A stretch of DNA of 64,000 nucleotides from Bradyrhizobium sp. CCBAU 53351 (GTDB taxonomy: Bacteria; Pseudomonadota; Alphaproteobacteria; Rhizobiales; Xanthobacteraceae), in contig NZ_CP030059.1 in NCBI RefSeq assembly GCF_015291745.1, positions 1,701,501-1,765,500 on the forward strand, in the 5' to 3' direction. Position numbers and translations under genes: made by a program. The notes under the pieces are model-generated. The model worked only from the letters and a program-made list of their open reading frames with translations. It did not search any database and was not told where the DNA came from. Positions 34,926 to 45,100 of this stretch are shown here, piece by piece (the stretch's first letter is position 1; every line of letters begins with the position of its first letter).

Positions 34926-36074
34926 TCACTGCCGCGCGCGGGCGCTCTGATCGGTGGGGGGCGCTTGCAACGGCCCGGCCAGATGGTCGTCGATCGCATA
35001 GAGCGTGCAGGTCTGCGACCATTTCAGGCAGGCAGCCAGCGAGTCGCGCTGGGCCTCCTCGGCCGTGACGCGTCCCGCGCGCCAGCCATAGCCGCCGTTC
35101 GGCGAGACCGCGAAAGCCTTGTGCGGCAGCATGCTGGCGAGATAGCGCGCGAACTCGCCCCTGGCGGCCTCGTTGAGCTGGCGCGGCGGCGGTAAGGTCT
35201 CGGGCAAGCCCAGGATGTCGCGACCGAGGAGGCCGCGCTCGCGCAGGAAGGCGTCGACATAGGGCGTCCATTGCGGACGGCTCGCCACCGAATAGAGATA
35301 GTGACCGTCGTCGCCGAAGGGCGGCGCAGCGATGAATGTCGCGTTGCCGCCACCGGCGCGAAACCCGTCATGGAGGCGGCGCGCGAGGTCAGGGCCGAAA
35401 TAGGAATCGTTGGTCGCGTAGACCCACAGTGTCGGCACGCGCGAGGTCTTGCCGAAGGTGGCGAAAGCCTGCGCCAGCCCATCCTCGTTGCAGACGTCGT
35501 CATCGTCGCGCGAGCCGCGGCCGCCGGCGAAATTGATCGCGGCAATGAGACCAGGCGGCGCCTGCGCCGTCAGCGCGATGGTCGCGAGCCCGCCGGCGGA
35601 ATGGCCGGCCGCGATCATGCCTGATGTCGTGACGTCGCTCCGCCGCGCCATCGCATCGATCGCGGCGCGCAAATCAGCCACCGCGACCGTGGCGGCGGGG
35701 AGGTAAGCGGCCTTGGCGCAACCGCCGACGCTGTCGACGCGTCCGCCGGGCGAGGTGCCGTAGCCGCGCCGCATCACAATCAGTGCCGCAAAGCCGCGCC
35801 GGGCATATTCCAGCGCGATGCCGTAATATCGGTGCGCGGACATGCTCGCGCGGTCGTCGAAGCTGCGCGGCGAACCGTGGCTGAGCAGCGCGAGCGGATA
35901 GCGCTTCGCGCCGGCCGGGCGGACCAGAAAGGCCTCCAGACCCTGCGGCCCGGCCTCCGCCATGGGGATGCGGAGATCCTCGGTGTAAAACTCCGCCGCC
36001 ACCGCAGACGACGGCCCGCCCGCCGGGATCAGCCAGGCGATCAGCAGGGGGAGCAGCTTGCGCAGGACAGCCAT
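34926..36074 (-). CDS. Secreted alpha/beta hydrolase
   Basis: 382 residues with a signal peptide (LLPLLIAWLIPAGGPSSAVA). The alpha/beta hydrolase core has LALLSHGSPRS (oxyanion loop), MIAAGHSAGGLAT with nucleophile S159, LWVYATNDSYFGPD with the likely acid Asp near 230, and FGDDGHYLYS with the likely His near 265. The C-terminal 100 residues hold a separate region with paired cysteines and WRAGRVTAEEAQRDSLAAC. It resembles dienelactone hydrolase-like or peptidase-like members; the substrate is unknown. The start at 36074 was chosen for the signal peptide. Confidence 0.75.
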   Translation of the reverse strand: MAVLRKLLPLLIAWLIPAGGPSSAVAAEFYTEDLRIPMAEAGPQGLEAFLVRPAGAKRYPLALLSHGSPRSFDDRASMSAHRYYGIALEYARRGFAALIVMRRGYGTSPGGRVDSVGGCAKAAYLPAATVAVADLRAAIDAMARRSDVTTSGMIAAGHSAGGLATIALTAQAPPGLIAAINFAGGRGSRDDDDVCNEDGLAQAFATFGKTSRVPTLWVYATNDSYFGPDLARRLHDGFRAGGGNATFIAAPPFGDDGHYLYSVASRPQWTPYVDAFLRERGLLGRDILGLPETLPPPRQLNEAARGEFARYLASMLPHKAFAVSPNGGYGWRAGRVTAEEAQRDSLAACLKWSQTCTLYAIDDHLAGPLQAPPTDQSARARQ

Positions 36075-36158
36075 GAGGCGATTCGAACAGCCGGAAGACC
36101 TCGACCATAGCATGATCCCGCAATTTGCATTGCGGTGCCGACAGTACGACGCGCGGCG

Positions 36159-36374
36159 CTAGCGCCCGGTGGATGCGCCGGGGCTGTCCGTGCTGTCGCT
36201 ACGGAGCTCCCGCTCGAACCGGCGCTTCACCTTGGCGAGGTCATGATCCACGGCTGCGTTGCGCAGCATCGGGTTGAGTTCGATACCGGTTTGCTCGACG
36301 TATCCGGGAGACGACAGCACCAAGGAACTGGCGAGCAGCAGGGCCGTTGCGAGAATGGTCATGTCCCCATTCAT
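36159..36374 (-). CDS. Small secreted hypothetical protein
   Basis: 71 residues with a short signal peptide ([18 protein letters not shown]). The mature part of about 45 residues has [16 protein letters not shown] and an Arg/Ser-rich end. I do not recognise it. Alternative in-frame Met codons at 36392 and 36362 flank the chosen one. It is divergent from phosphoglucomutase and lies in the short gap next to the hydrolase gene. Confidence 0.45.
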   Translation of the reverse strand: MNGDMTILATALLLASSLVLSSPGYVEQTGIELNPMLRNAAVDHDLAKVKRRFERELRSDSTDSPGASTGR

Positions 36375-36490
36375 GGACCCAAATGCGGCCATTTGTTGCC
36401 GGCGTCGGCCGATGGCTTTTGAGTTGGCGTGTGCAAGCCCAATGCTATGGTGCGGCAGGGCCTCAATTCGACAACGACGAGGATAGTTCA

Positions 36491-38137
<1,647 letters not shown>

Positions 38138-38152
38138 CCGCTAGCCTCTCTT

Positions 38153-38312
38153 ACCCTCCCCTCGAGGGGGAGGGTCGATCGCGCGTTAGCGCGAGCGGGG
38201 GGAGGTGAAGGTTCCTCCGCGACTAACAGTGCCCGAGGGGAGGGATCACCCCACCCGCTCCGCATCTTGCTTCGCTTCATGCGCAGTGGCCCTTCCCCTC
38301 TAGGGGAGGGTA
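38153..38312. repeat. Bradyrhizobium-type intergenic palindromic repeat
   Basis: This stretch has a perfect palindrome of the CCCTCCCC/GGGGAGGG kind at 38153-38175, a CGCGTTAGCGCG element and a matching block, with CCACCCGCTCCGCATCTTGC in between, ending in another such palindrome near 38290-38312. I recall this composite element at many sites in Bradyrhizobium genomes. It separates pgm from the van operon and could form a large hairpin that ends pgm transcription. Confidence 0.65.
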
Positions 38313-38353
38313 ATGCGCGCCATCATCTGAGAGGAAACGACCTGGGCGCGGTG

Positions 38354-38437
38354 TGTATACATAAATTGTCATATAGGTACTATGGTAGTCATAAATAAGG
38401 CTTGAATGACGCGACCTCCCTGTTATTGTATACATAA
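38354..38437. promoter_or_regulatory. Two identical operator candidates ahead of vanA
   Basis: The 11-base word TGTATACATAA occurs at 38354-38364 and again at 38427-38437, 73 bases apart, in an AT-rich stretch between the repeat element and the vanA start at 38467. Its core TGTATACA is a perfect palindrome of the kind bound by FCD-type GntR regulators, and a GntR/FCD gene lies inside the operon. Likely autoregulator sites; the distance would allow looping or one site per promoter. Confidence 0.6.
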
Positions 38438-38466
38438 CGCATACATGATCCGTGGGAGTGAGACCG

Positions 38467-39516
38467 ATGACAAAACCCTTCCCGATGAATGCCTGGTACG
38501 CCGCCGCCTGGGATGCCGACGTCAAGCCGGCGCTGTTGCCGCGGACGATCTGCGGCAAGCATGTCGTGATGTACCGCAAGGCCGACGGTTCGGTGGCTGC
38601 GCTGGAGGATGCCTGCTGGCATCGCCTGGTGCCGCTGTCCAAGGGCCGGCTCGAAGGCGACACCGTCGTTTGCGGCTATCACGGCCTCAAGTTCAACGCG
38701 CAGGGCCGCTGCACCTTCATGCCCTCGCAGGAGACCATCAACCCGTCGGCCTGCGTGCGCTCCTATCCCGTGGTCGAGCGTCACCGCTACATCTGGCTCT
38801 GGATGGGCGATCCCGCGCTGGCCGATCCCGCGCTCGTTCCGGACATGCACTGGAATCACGATCCGGCCTGGGCCGGCGACGGCAAGACCATCCACGTCAA
38901 ATGCGACTATCGCCTCGTGCTCGACAATCTCATGGATCTCACCCACGAGACCTTCGTGCACGGTTCCTCGATCGGCAACGAAGCAGTCACCGAAGCGCCG
39001 TTCGACGTCACCCATGGCGAGAAGACGGTGACGGTGACGCGCTGGATGCGCGGCATCGAGCCGCCGCCGTTCTGGGCCAAGCAGCTCGGCAAGCCCGGTC
39101 TCGTCGATCGCTGGCAGATCATCCGTTTCGAAGCGCCATGCACCATCGCGATCGACGTCGGCGTGGCGCCGACGGGCACCGGCGCGCCGGAAGGCGACCG
39201 CTCCCAGGGCGTCAACGGCTTCGTGCTCAACACCATCACGCCGGAAACCGAGAAGACCTGCCATTATTTCTGGGCCTTCGTGCGCAACTATCAGCTCGGT
39301 GAGCAGCGCATCACCTCCGAGATCCGCGAGGGCGTCTCCGGCATCTTCCACGAGGACGAGTTGATCCTCGAAGCGCAGCAGCGCGCCATGGACGAGAACC
39401 CGGACCGCATCTTCTACAACCTCAACATCGACGCCGGCGCGATGTGGTCGCGCAAGCTGATCGACAAGATGGTGGCGAAGGAAACCGCGCCGCAGCGCCT
39501 CCAGGCCGCGGAGTAA
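38467..39516 (+). CDS. vanA: Vanillate O-demethylase oxygenase subunit
   Basis: 349 residues, normal for VanA. The Rieske [2Fe-2S] centre is bound by C50, H52, C69 and H72 (ACWHRLVPL and VCGYHGLKF). The mononuclear iron ligands lie in DNLMDLTHETFVH (H160, H165, with a C-terminal acidic ligand). With VanB it converts vanillate to protocatechuate and formaldehyde, part of lignin-aromatic breakdown. The ATG at 38467 has GGAG upstream; a GTG 15 bases earlier is less likely. The GntR/FCD gene follows 6 bases after the stop. Related substrates such as other methoxybenzoates cannot be excluded. Confidence 0.88.
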   Translation: MTKPFPMNAWYAAAWDADVKPALLPRTICGKHVVMYRKADGSVAALEDACWHRLVPLSKGRLEGDTVVCGYHGLKFNAQGRCTFMPSQETINPSACVRSYPVVERHRYIWLWMGDPALADPALVPDMHWNHDPAWAGDGKTIHVKCDYRLVLDNLMDLTHETFVHGSSIGNEAVTEAPFDVTHGEKTVTVTRWMRGIEPPPFWAKQLGKPGLVDRWQIIRFEAPCTIAIDVGVAPTGTGAPEGDRSQGVNGFVLNTITPETEKTCHYFWAFVRNYQLGEQRITSEIREGVSGIFHEDELILEAQQRAMDENPDRIFYNLNIDAGAMWSRKLIDKMVAKETAPQRLQAAE

Positions 39517-39522
39517 CCGGCC

Positions 39523-40275
39523 ATGGCCGAGCGTGAGGTCGACCGTTCCGTCTCGCAAACCGTGAAGGCGCAGCTCGCATTGCGCGACCAGATCCTGTCG
39601 GGCACTTTGCGTCCGGGCGAGCGCATCTCCGAACTCCAGGCGGTGGAGACCACCGGCGCCTCGCGCACACCGGTGCGCATGGCGCTGGTGCGGCTGGAGG
39701 AGGAGGGCCTCCTGGAGGCGATCCCCTCCGGCGGCTTCATGGTGAAGGCGTTTTCGGAGCGCGACATCTCCGACTCCATCGAGCTGCGCGGCACGCTCGA
39801 AGGCCTCGCCGCGCGCTTTGCGGCCGAGCGCGGCGTCTCCGCGCGCGAGCTCGAGCCCCTGAAGGAGTGCCTGGCCGCGATCGACGAATTGCTGCGCCAG
39901 GTGCCGATCTCGATCGAAGCCTTCTCGTCCTACGTCACGCTGAACGCGCGCTTCCACGCCCTGCTCACGGAACTGTCGCGCAGTCCGCCGCTGATCCGCC
40001 AGATCGACCGCGCCTCGGCTCTGCCGTTTGCCTCGCCCAGCGGCTTCGTGATGGCGCAATCCGCGCTGCCCGAGGCGCAGCAGATCCTGATCATCGGGCA
40101 GGACCACCATCGCGTCGTGATCGACGCGATCGAGAACCGCGAAGGCGCGCGCGCCGAGGCGATCATGCGCGAGCACGCGCGGCTCGCCGTGCGCAACTTG
40201 CGGCTCGCGCTGCGCAACCGGACCCATCTGGACCTCTTGCCGGCGCTCGCGCTGATCAAGTCTGCAGCCGACTGA
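39523..40275 (+). CDS. GntR-family regulator with FCD domain, likely van regulator
   Basis: 250 residues. A winged helix spans about 12-75 (LRDQILSGTLRPGERISELQ; GASRTPVRMALVRLEEEGLL; SGGFMVKAF) and an all-helical FCD ligand domain about 85-225, with metal-binding type residues in NARFHALL and the late DHHRVVIDAIENRE. It probably represses the van operon and is released by vanillate or a related aromatic acid. The gene lies between vanA and vanB with gaps of 6 and 11 bases, so it is co-transcribed, which gives autoregulation. Candidate sites are at 38354 and 38427. Confidence 0.82.
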   Translation: MAEREVDRSVSQTVKAQLALRDQILSGTLRPGERISELQAVETTGASRTPVRMALVRLEEEGLLEAIPSGGFMVKAFSERDISDSIELRGTLEGLAARFAAERGVSARELEPLKECLAAIDELLRQVPISIEAFSSYVTLNARFHALLTELSRSPPLIRQIDRASALPFASPSGFVMAQSALPEAQQILIIGQDHHRVVIDAIENREGARAEAIMREHARLAVRNLRLALRNRTHLDLLPALALIKSAAD

Positions 40276-40286
40276 GGGCCATCACC

Positions 40287-41267
40287 ATGCGCTTCATCGA
40301 AACCTGGACTCCGGCAACGCTCGTGTCGACGCGCGATCTCGCTCCCGGCATCCGCGAATTTCTGATCCGGCCGGATCAGTATGACGGCGTCGCCTATCCG
40401 GTCGGCAGCCACATCAACGTCAGCGTGACCATCGACGGCCTGCCGGAGACGCGGTCTTATTCGCTGGTGGGCGAGGCCTCCCCGGCCGGCTTCAAGATCG
40501 CCGTGCGCCGCGCCGAGGATTCCCGCGGCGGTTCGCGCTACATGTGGCAGCTCGCGCCGGGCGCGCGGCTCGACATCACGCAGCCGGCCTCGCTCCTTGC
40601 CGTGGACTGGTCGCGCGAAAGCTATTGCCTGATCGCCGGCGGCATCGGCATCACGCCGATCCTCGGCGCCGCGCAGGCGCTGGCGCGCCGCGGCGCCGAC
40701 GTCGCGCTGCATTATGCGGTGCGCTCCCGGGCAGAGGCCGCCTATCTTGATGACCTCGCAGCGCTGCTCGGCGATCGCCTGGTCGTTCATGCCGGCGACG
40801 AAGGCAAGCGGCTCGATCTCGACGCGCTGTTCGCCTCGGTGCCCAAAAGCGCGCTCGCGCTGTTCTGCGGCCCGATGCGCATGCTCGATGCCGCGCGCCA
40901 TTCCTGGATCGGTGCCGGCCATGCGCTGCCCGATCTCCGCTACGAGACCTTTGGCTCCAGCGGCGCGCTCCCGACCGAAACGTTCCGTGTGCGCCTGAAG
41001 GGCTCCAATGTGGAGCTGGAGATCCCGCGCGAGCGCTCGATGCTGGATGTGCTCAATGCCGGCGGTCACGACGTGATGTACGACTGCAAGCGCGGCGAAT
41101 GCGGCCTGTGCGCGATCGACGTGGTCGAGGTCGACGGCGAGATCGACCATCGCGACGTCTTCTTCAGCGACCATCAGAAAGAGAGCAACCAGAAGATCTG
41201 CGCCTGCGTCTCCCGTGCGCGGGGCACCATCACCGTGGATACGCTGCTGCGGGCGGATGCGATATGA
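40287..41267 (+). CDS. vanB: Vanillate O-demethylase reductase subunit
   Basis: 326 residues, the standard phthalate-dioxygenase-reductase layout: FMN domain (TRSYSLVGEAS, near residue 53), NAD domain (CLIAGGIGITPILG, near 112; ALFCGPMRML, near 195) and a C-terminal plant-type [2Fe-2S] ferredoxin domain with the cluster cysteines in YDCKRGECGLCAIDV and a fourth in KICACVSRA. It passes electrons from NADH to VanA. The last gene of the van operon, followed directly by an intergenic palindromic repeat. Confidence 0.9.
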   Translation: MRFIETWTPATLVSTRDLAPGIREFLIRPDQYDGVAYPVGSHINVSVTIDGLPETRSYSLVGEASPAGFKIAVRRAEDSRGGSRYMWQLAPGARLDITQPASLLAVDWSRESYCLIAGGIGITPILGAAQALARRGADVALHYAVRSRAEAAYLDDLAALLGDRLVVHAGDEGKRLDLDALFASVPKSALALFCGPMRMLDAARHSWIGAGHALPDLRYETFGSSGALPTETFRVRLKGSNVELEIPRERSMLDVLNAGGHDVMYDCKRGECGLCAIDVVEVDGEIDHRDVFFSDHQKESNQKICACVSRARGTITVDTLLRADAI

Positions 41268-41280
41268 GGTAGGAAGGATC

Positions 41281-41368
41281 GTAGCCCGGATGGAGCGAAG
41301 CGAAATCCGGGGGCGGTCTTGCTCCGTCGCGCGCTGTCCCGGATTGCGCTTCGCTCCATCCGGGCTAC
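41281..41368. repeat. Palindromic repeat with GTAGCCCGGATGGAGCGAAG arms
   Basis: Two near-perfect inverted arms of 31 bases (41281-41311 and 41338-41368) enclose a 26-base centre. Each arm carries GTAGCCCGGATGGAGCGAAG or its complement. This is a well-known dispersed type in Rhizobiales and other proteobacteria. It lies between convergent genes vanB and the GGDEF-EAL gene and may end transcription from both sides. Confidence 0.8.
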
Positions 41369-41399
41369 TTCGTCCCAAAGGATGGCCGTGCGGGAAAAC

Positions 41400-43361
41400 C
41401 TACGCCGCGAACGTCGCTCGATACTTCTTGGTCTCCAGCAGCGCCAGCACGCCGTCCGCCGACACCGGGCGGCTGATCAAATAGCCCTGAACCTCGTCGC
41501 AATTGATCTGCCTGAGATATTCGAGCTGGTCGGCGGTCTCGACGCCCTCGGCGACCACGCCGATGTCGAGGTCGCGCGCAAGCGAGACCACCGACTTCAC
41601 GATGGCCGCGCAGTCGGGCTGCACCAGCATGTCGCGGATGAAGGACTGGTCGACCTTGATGCGGCTGAACGGAAGCTTGCGCAAATAGGTGAGGGAGGAG
41701 AAGCCAGTCCCGAAATCGTCGAGCGCCACGGTGACGCCGAGCTGCAGCAGCGCGTTCAGCACGGGCTCGGCCGAGCCGTATTTCGACAGCAGCATCGATT
41801 CCGTGATCTCGATCTCGAGCCGGTGCGGGGCGATCTTGGCGTCGCTGAGCGCCTGCACGATGATCTGGAGGATGCCGGCGTTGTGAAACTGCGCCGCGGA
41901 GAAGTTCACGGCGACCCTGATCTCGTCAGGCCATTTGGCAACCGTCGCGCAGGCGCGGCGGATGACCCATTCGCCGATCTCGTGGATCAGTCCCGTCTCT
42001 TCCGCGATCGGGATGAATTCGCTCGGCGGCACCAGTCCGCGCTCGGGATGTTGCCAGCGCAGCAGCGCCTCGAAGCCGGTGATCCGGCTTTGGTCGAGAT
42101 CGAGGAACGGCTGGAAGACGAGGAACAGCTCGTTTCGCGCGATCGCGCCCTCGAGGTCCGATTGCAGTGCCTTGCGATCGCGTGACACCCTGTCGTCGGC
42201 TTCCTCGAAGAAGCGGATCGTGCCGGGGCCAGCCTTCTTGGCGCGGTAGAGCGCTGCATCGGCATTCTTCATGATGTCGAGCGGCGTGGTGCCGTCGCGC
42301 GGCGCCAGCACGATGCCGACGCTGGTTGCGCCCACGACCTGGCGGCCCTCGATGCGGAACGGCTCCTCGAAGGCCGCGACGAAGCGTTCGGCGATCTCGA
42401 GGGCATCTTCGGGGCGCGCCAGATTGGCCATCACCAGCGCGAATTCGTCGCCGCCGATGCGCGCGACATGCTCGGCGGCGCGGGTGCAGCGTTGCAGGCG
42501 GCTTGCGACCTGGACCAGGAATTCGTCGCCGGCGGGATGGCCGAACTTGTCATTGACCTCCTTGAAGCGATCGAGATCGAGCAGGAGCACCGCAAACTCC
42601 TCGCCGGAGAGCGCCAGTCGCTTCAGCGCAGCCTCGAGCGTCTCGTTGAAGGCGACGCGGTTGGGCAGGTGGGTCAGGGGATCAAGGCGCACCGTGCGCT
42701 CCGCCTCGATCTGCTGCGTGACGCGCCGCGCGAACGAGAACGAATTGACGAACACGCCGCGGATCAGCACGCTGCCATAGACCACGACGAGGAAGGCGAT
42801 CAGGAGAAAGGCCAGATCGCCGTTCCTGCCGAGGCAGATGGCGATCCCGACGAAGATCGGGGCCGTGAAGGCGATGGCCGCGATCGGGATGGTGGCAAAG
42901 GCGAGCGCACCGCCGGCCAGCATGCCCGAGCACAGGCAGGTGATGACGAGCTGGCCGCCGGTCGAAGCATCGGTGAAGAAGGCGACGGGGACGATGCCCC
43001 AGGCGGCACCGAGGACGAAGGCATTGCGCACCAGGCGGTGCATGGTGCGGCGGGAGACGAATTGCGGCTTGGTGATGCGGCGCGCGGCGCGGGATTGCAG
43101 ACCGAACGCGATCGCGGCGCTGGCCACGGCGGCGGCCCAGACCAGGGCGGGTATCCTGTCGGGCGACTGCCACAGCGCGATGGCGAGCACGAGGGCGTTG
43201 CAGGCATTGGCGAGCATGATGCCGACCGAATAGCCGAGCACCAGCGCCATCTGTTCGGCACGGATATGGCCGGCCACGGCTTCGTCCGTCACGGGACCGC
43301 CGAACGCCGACAGATCGCCGGCAAACAGCCGCGCGAAATAGGTGGTCAGTTGAGTCCGCAT
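41400..43361 (-). CDS. GGDEF-EAL cyclic di-GMP protein with membrane domain
   Basis: 653 residues. The N-terminal half has about six membrane helices up to residue 210 (VLGYSVGIMLANACNALVLA; CLCSGMLAGGALAFATIPIA). The GGDEF domain has an intact active site (RIGGDEFALV near 304), so diguanylate cyclase activity is possible. The EAL domain has FEALLRWQHP near 430, FIPIAEETGLI and DDFGTGFSSL near 547, the metal-binding pieces of an active phosphodiesterase. The balance of the two activities cannot be inferred. The start at 43361 was preferred to one 19 codons upstream. Cyclic di-GMP commonly controls EPS output, but no direct link is shown here. Confidence 0.88.
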   Translation of the reverse strand: MRTQLTTYFARLFAGDLSAFGGPVTDEAVAGHIRAEQMALVLGYSVGIMLANACNALVLAIALWQSPDRIPALVWAAAVASAAIAFGLQSRAARRITKPQFVSRRTMHRLVRNAFVLGAAWGIVPVAFFTDASTGGQLVITCLCSGMLAGGALAFATIPIAAIAFTAPIFVGIAICLGRNGDLAFLLIAFLVVVYGSVLIRGVFVNSFSFARRVTQQIEAERTVRLDPLTHLPNRVAFNETLEAALKRLALSGEEFAVLLLDLDRFKEVNDKFGHPAGDEFLVQVASRLQRCTRAAEHVARIGGDEFALVMANLARPEDALEIAERFVAAFEEPFRIEGRQVVGATSVGIVLAPRDGTTPLDIMKNADAALYRAKKAGPGTIRFFEEADDRVSRDRKALQSDLEGAIARNELFLVFQPFLDLDQSRITGFEALLRWQHPERGLVPPSEFIPIAEETGLIHEIGEWVIRRACATVAKWPDEIRVAVNFSAAQFHNAGILQIIVQALSDAKIAPHRLEIEITESMLLSKYGSAEPVLNALLQLGVTVALDDFGTGFSSLTYLRKLPFSRIKVDQSFIRDMLVQPDCAAIVKSVVSLARDLDIGVVAEGVETADQLEYLRQINCDEVQGYLISRPVSADGVLALLETKKYRATFAA

Positions 43362-43550
43362 TCCAGAGCCTAGCACAAGGGGGCGTTCGTCCAGCTCGGT
43401 CCGGAGAATTCGCTGCAAACCTTTGACGAACTATGAATTATCCCCGTTTGCGGCTGGCGGCGTGACCACTTCTGCGTGTTCAAGCGAGGGTATCGATAAC
43501 AAATCGATACAAATGCGGGATGGGAGGGGAATGGTGGCGCCAATTCCCGC

Positions 43551-43601
43551 TGTCATGCTCCGCGAAAGCGGGGCATCCAGTACGCCGCCGCTTTTCGGCG
43601 T
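43551..43601. repeat. Half of a Bradyrhizobium-type palindromic repeat
   Basis: TGTCATGCTCCGCGAAAGCG followed by GGGCATCCAGTACGCCG is the left part of an element I recall in many Bradyrhizobium intergenic regions, where a matching right arm beginning CTGGATCGTCCGC usually follows. No right arm is visible here, so the copy appears truncated. Confidence 0.55.
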
Positions 43602-43678
43602 GATACGTTTCGTGCATCGACGAGGCTCCCGTGCGCCGCGTCGGCAACGGATGCATTTGCGATCCCGAGGGCCTGGCC

Positions 43679-44623
43679 ATGAGCGAGCCTTCCGCCGATG
43701 TTTCGGCGACGGTCGAATACACGATGGATAAATGGCGGATGGACCGCCTTCCCTGGGCCATGTGGGCCTGCGTCGCCGGGCTTGCGATTGCCCTCCACGC
43801 CGAGAGCCGCGCCCAGAGCGGAGCGGTTTTGGCCGCCGTCTATCTTGCTCTCCTGGGTCTGGCGTTCGCAGCCTATGCACTGACGACGCTGATCGGACGG
43901 TCCGGCCTGCCATTGCTTCTTGAATTGTTGATCGGCGTCCTTGTCCTGATCGTCGTTTCCGGCCTGATCGGTTTCATCAGCGTGTTGGTCGGTGGACCAA
44001 ATGGCCGCTCCAGCTATGTCGGCGTCATGCGCGGTCTCTACTGGAGCCACCTCGTCAATCCATCGCTGAACGTCTTCGGCTGGATGTTGCTCTATCTGGG
44101 TTTCGGATGGATCCTGTTCTCAGCTTACCGGCACCTCTATGCGGATCGGGCAGTCGTCTCGATGTCTGCCGCGGGCATCCGGTTTCATAGGCCGTGGCTC
44201 AAGGGTCTCTTCATTCCCTGGCAGGAGGTGCGTGGGGTGGGCCATCTCGTCGTTCCCGGCATCTCGGGCGTGCCGTTCGTAAGTCCATATGCCGCGGCCG
44301 TCACGGTCGGTCGGGATTTCCATGAGCGGCACATCGCTCCGAAGCGCAGCTTTTTCGCGCCACCCGGGGCCGAAGCCATGTTCCAGCCGAAAGGCGAGAT
44401 GATGCAGGTGGTGCTGAACAGCGCCGACATGACGGTCAAGCCGGAAGATTTTCTCGGGCCTGCCGAGGCGCGCTGGAAGGCGTTTCGGGATCAACCGGGC
44501 TCGCCCTCCCAGCATTGCGGCACCATCGTCTACGGACGCTGGTCGATCGACGGATCTCGGTGGCAGGCCGTTCGGTTTCTTGCGCCTCTGGTCGGCATGG
44601 TCGTGGTCCTGGTGTACCGGTAG
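43679..44623 (+). CDS. Membrane protein of unknown function
   Basis: 314 residues with four to five helices in the first half (LPWAMWACVAGLAIALHA; AVYLALLGLAFAAYALTTLI; LLLELLIGVLVLIVVSGLIG; VFGWMLLYLGFGWILFSAY) and a cytoplasmic domain with WLKGLFIPWQEVRGVGHL, reminiscent of a PH-like bacterial domain. A last helix lies at the C-terminus (FLAPLVGMVVVLVYR). I do not recognise a named family. The ATG at 43679 has GAGGG eight bases upstream. Confidence 0.65.
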   Translation: MSEPSADVSATVEYTMDKWRMDRLPWAMWACVAGLAIALHAESRAQSGAVLAAVYLALLGLAFAAYALTTLIGRSGLPLLLELLIGVLVLIVVSGLIGFISVLVGGPNGRSSYVGVMRGLYWSHLVNPSLNVFGWMLLYLGFGWILFSAYRHLYADRAVVSMSAAGIRFHRPWLKGLFIPWQEVRGVGHLVVPGISGVPFVSPYAAAVTVGRDFHERHIAPKRSFFAPPGAEAMFQPKGEMMQVVLNSADMTVKPEDFLGPAEARWKAFRDQPGSPSQHCGTIVYGRWSIDGSRWQAVRFLAPLVGMVVVLVYR

Positions 44624-44635
44624 GTCCGATCCTGC

Positions 44636-45001
44636 TCAGCGCCCCAGCTGCTTCGGATCGTAGTAGAACCGCTCCTCGATCAGCTTGTCGCCGCGCCAGG
44701 TCTGCCATGCGATCTCGTCCAGCGTTCGTGTGACGCCTTCGGCATTCGTGAAGCTGAAGGTCCAGCGGGTCGCGACATGGTCTCCCTCGATCAGGCTCGG
44801 TCCGACGCGAACGGCCTTGACCTCCTTGGTCGCGGCCAGCACGCCGCGCTCCTTCGCGACCAAATTTTCCCGCCCGACGGTCGGGGCGGCGTTGTTCTCG
44901 TAGGTCGCGGCGTCGGGCGTATAAAAGTGCTCGATCGCGCCGACGAAATCTCCGTCCTCCAGGCGCTTGGCAAAAGCTTCGACGATGTCACGGCTCGGCA
45001 T
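44636..45001 (-). CDS. SnoaL-like / NTF2-fold protein
   Basis: 121 residues, the usual size of a single cone-shaped NTF2-like domain: MPSRDIVEAFAKRLEDGDFV on the first helices, then DAATYENNAAPTVGREN and a long sheet with ATRWTFSFTNAEGVTRTLDEI and WRGDKLIEERFYY. Such proteins act as small isomerases or hydrolases or bind small molecules; no catalytic residues can be assigned. It is divergent from a tetR gene and shares a 99-base region containing two copies of the likely operator, so it is probably controlled by that regulator. The ATG at 45001 was preferred over an upstream in-frame start inside the operator. Confidence 0.75.
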   Translation of the reverse strand: MPSRDIVEAFAKRLEDGDFVGAIEHFYTPDAATYENNAAPTVGRENLVAKERGVLAATKEVKAVRVGPSLIEGDHVATRWTFSFTNAEGVTRTLDEIAWQTWRGDKLIEERFYYDPKQLGR

Positions 45002-45019
45002 GATGCATCCTGTGATAAA

Positions 45020-45056
45020 ACCGACTGATGGTCGGTAAATACCGACCGATGGTCGA
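45020..45056. promoter_or_regulatory. Tandem TetR operator
   Basis: Two copies of ACCGAC-Y-GATGGTCG lie at 45020-45034 and 45041-45055, 21 bases apart, i.e. two helical turns. Each holds the inverted arms CCGAC and GTCGG (the second ends GTCGA) around five bases. They lie between the SnoaL-like gene and the tetR gene, a place where the regulator would repress both. Confidence 0.75.
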
Positions 45057-45100
45057 AAAGTCAACTGGCGGCCCGCCTACGATTGGATTAGACGAGACCC

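Noticed and set aside
38389..40227. 612-residue open frame on the minus strand
   Set aside because: Shadow across vanA and the GntR gene.
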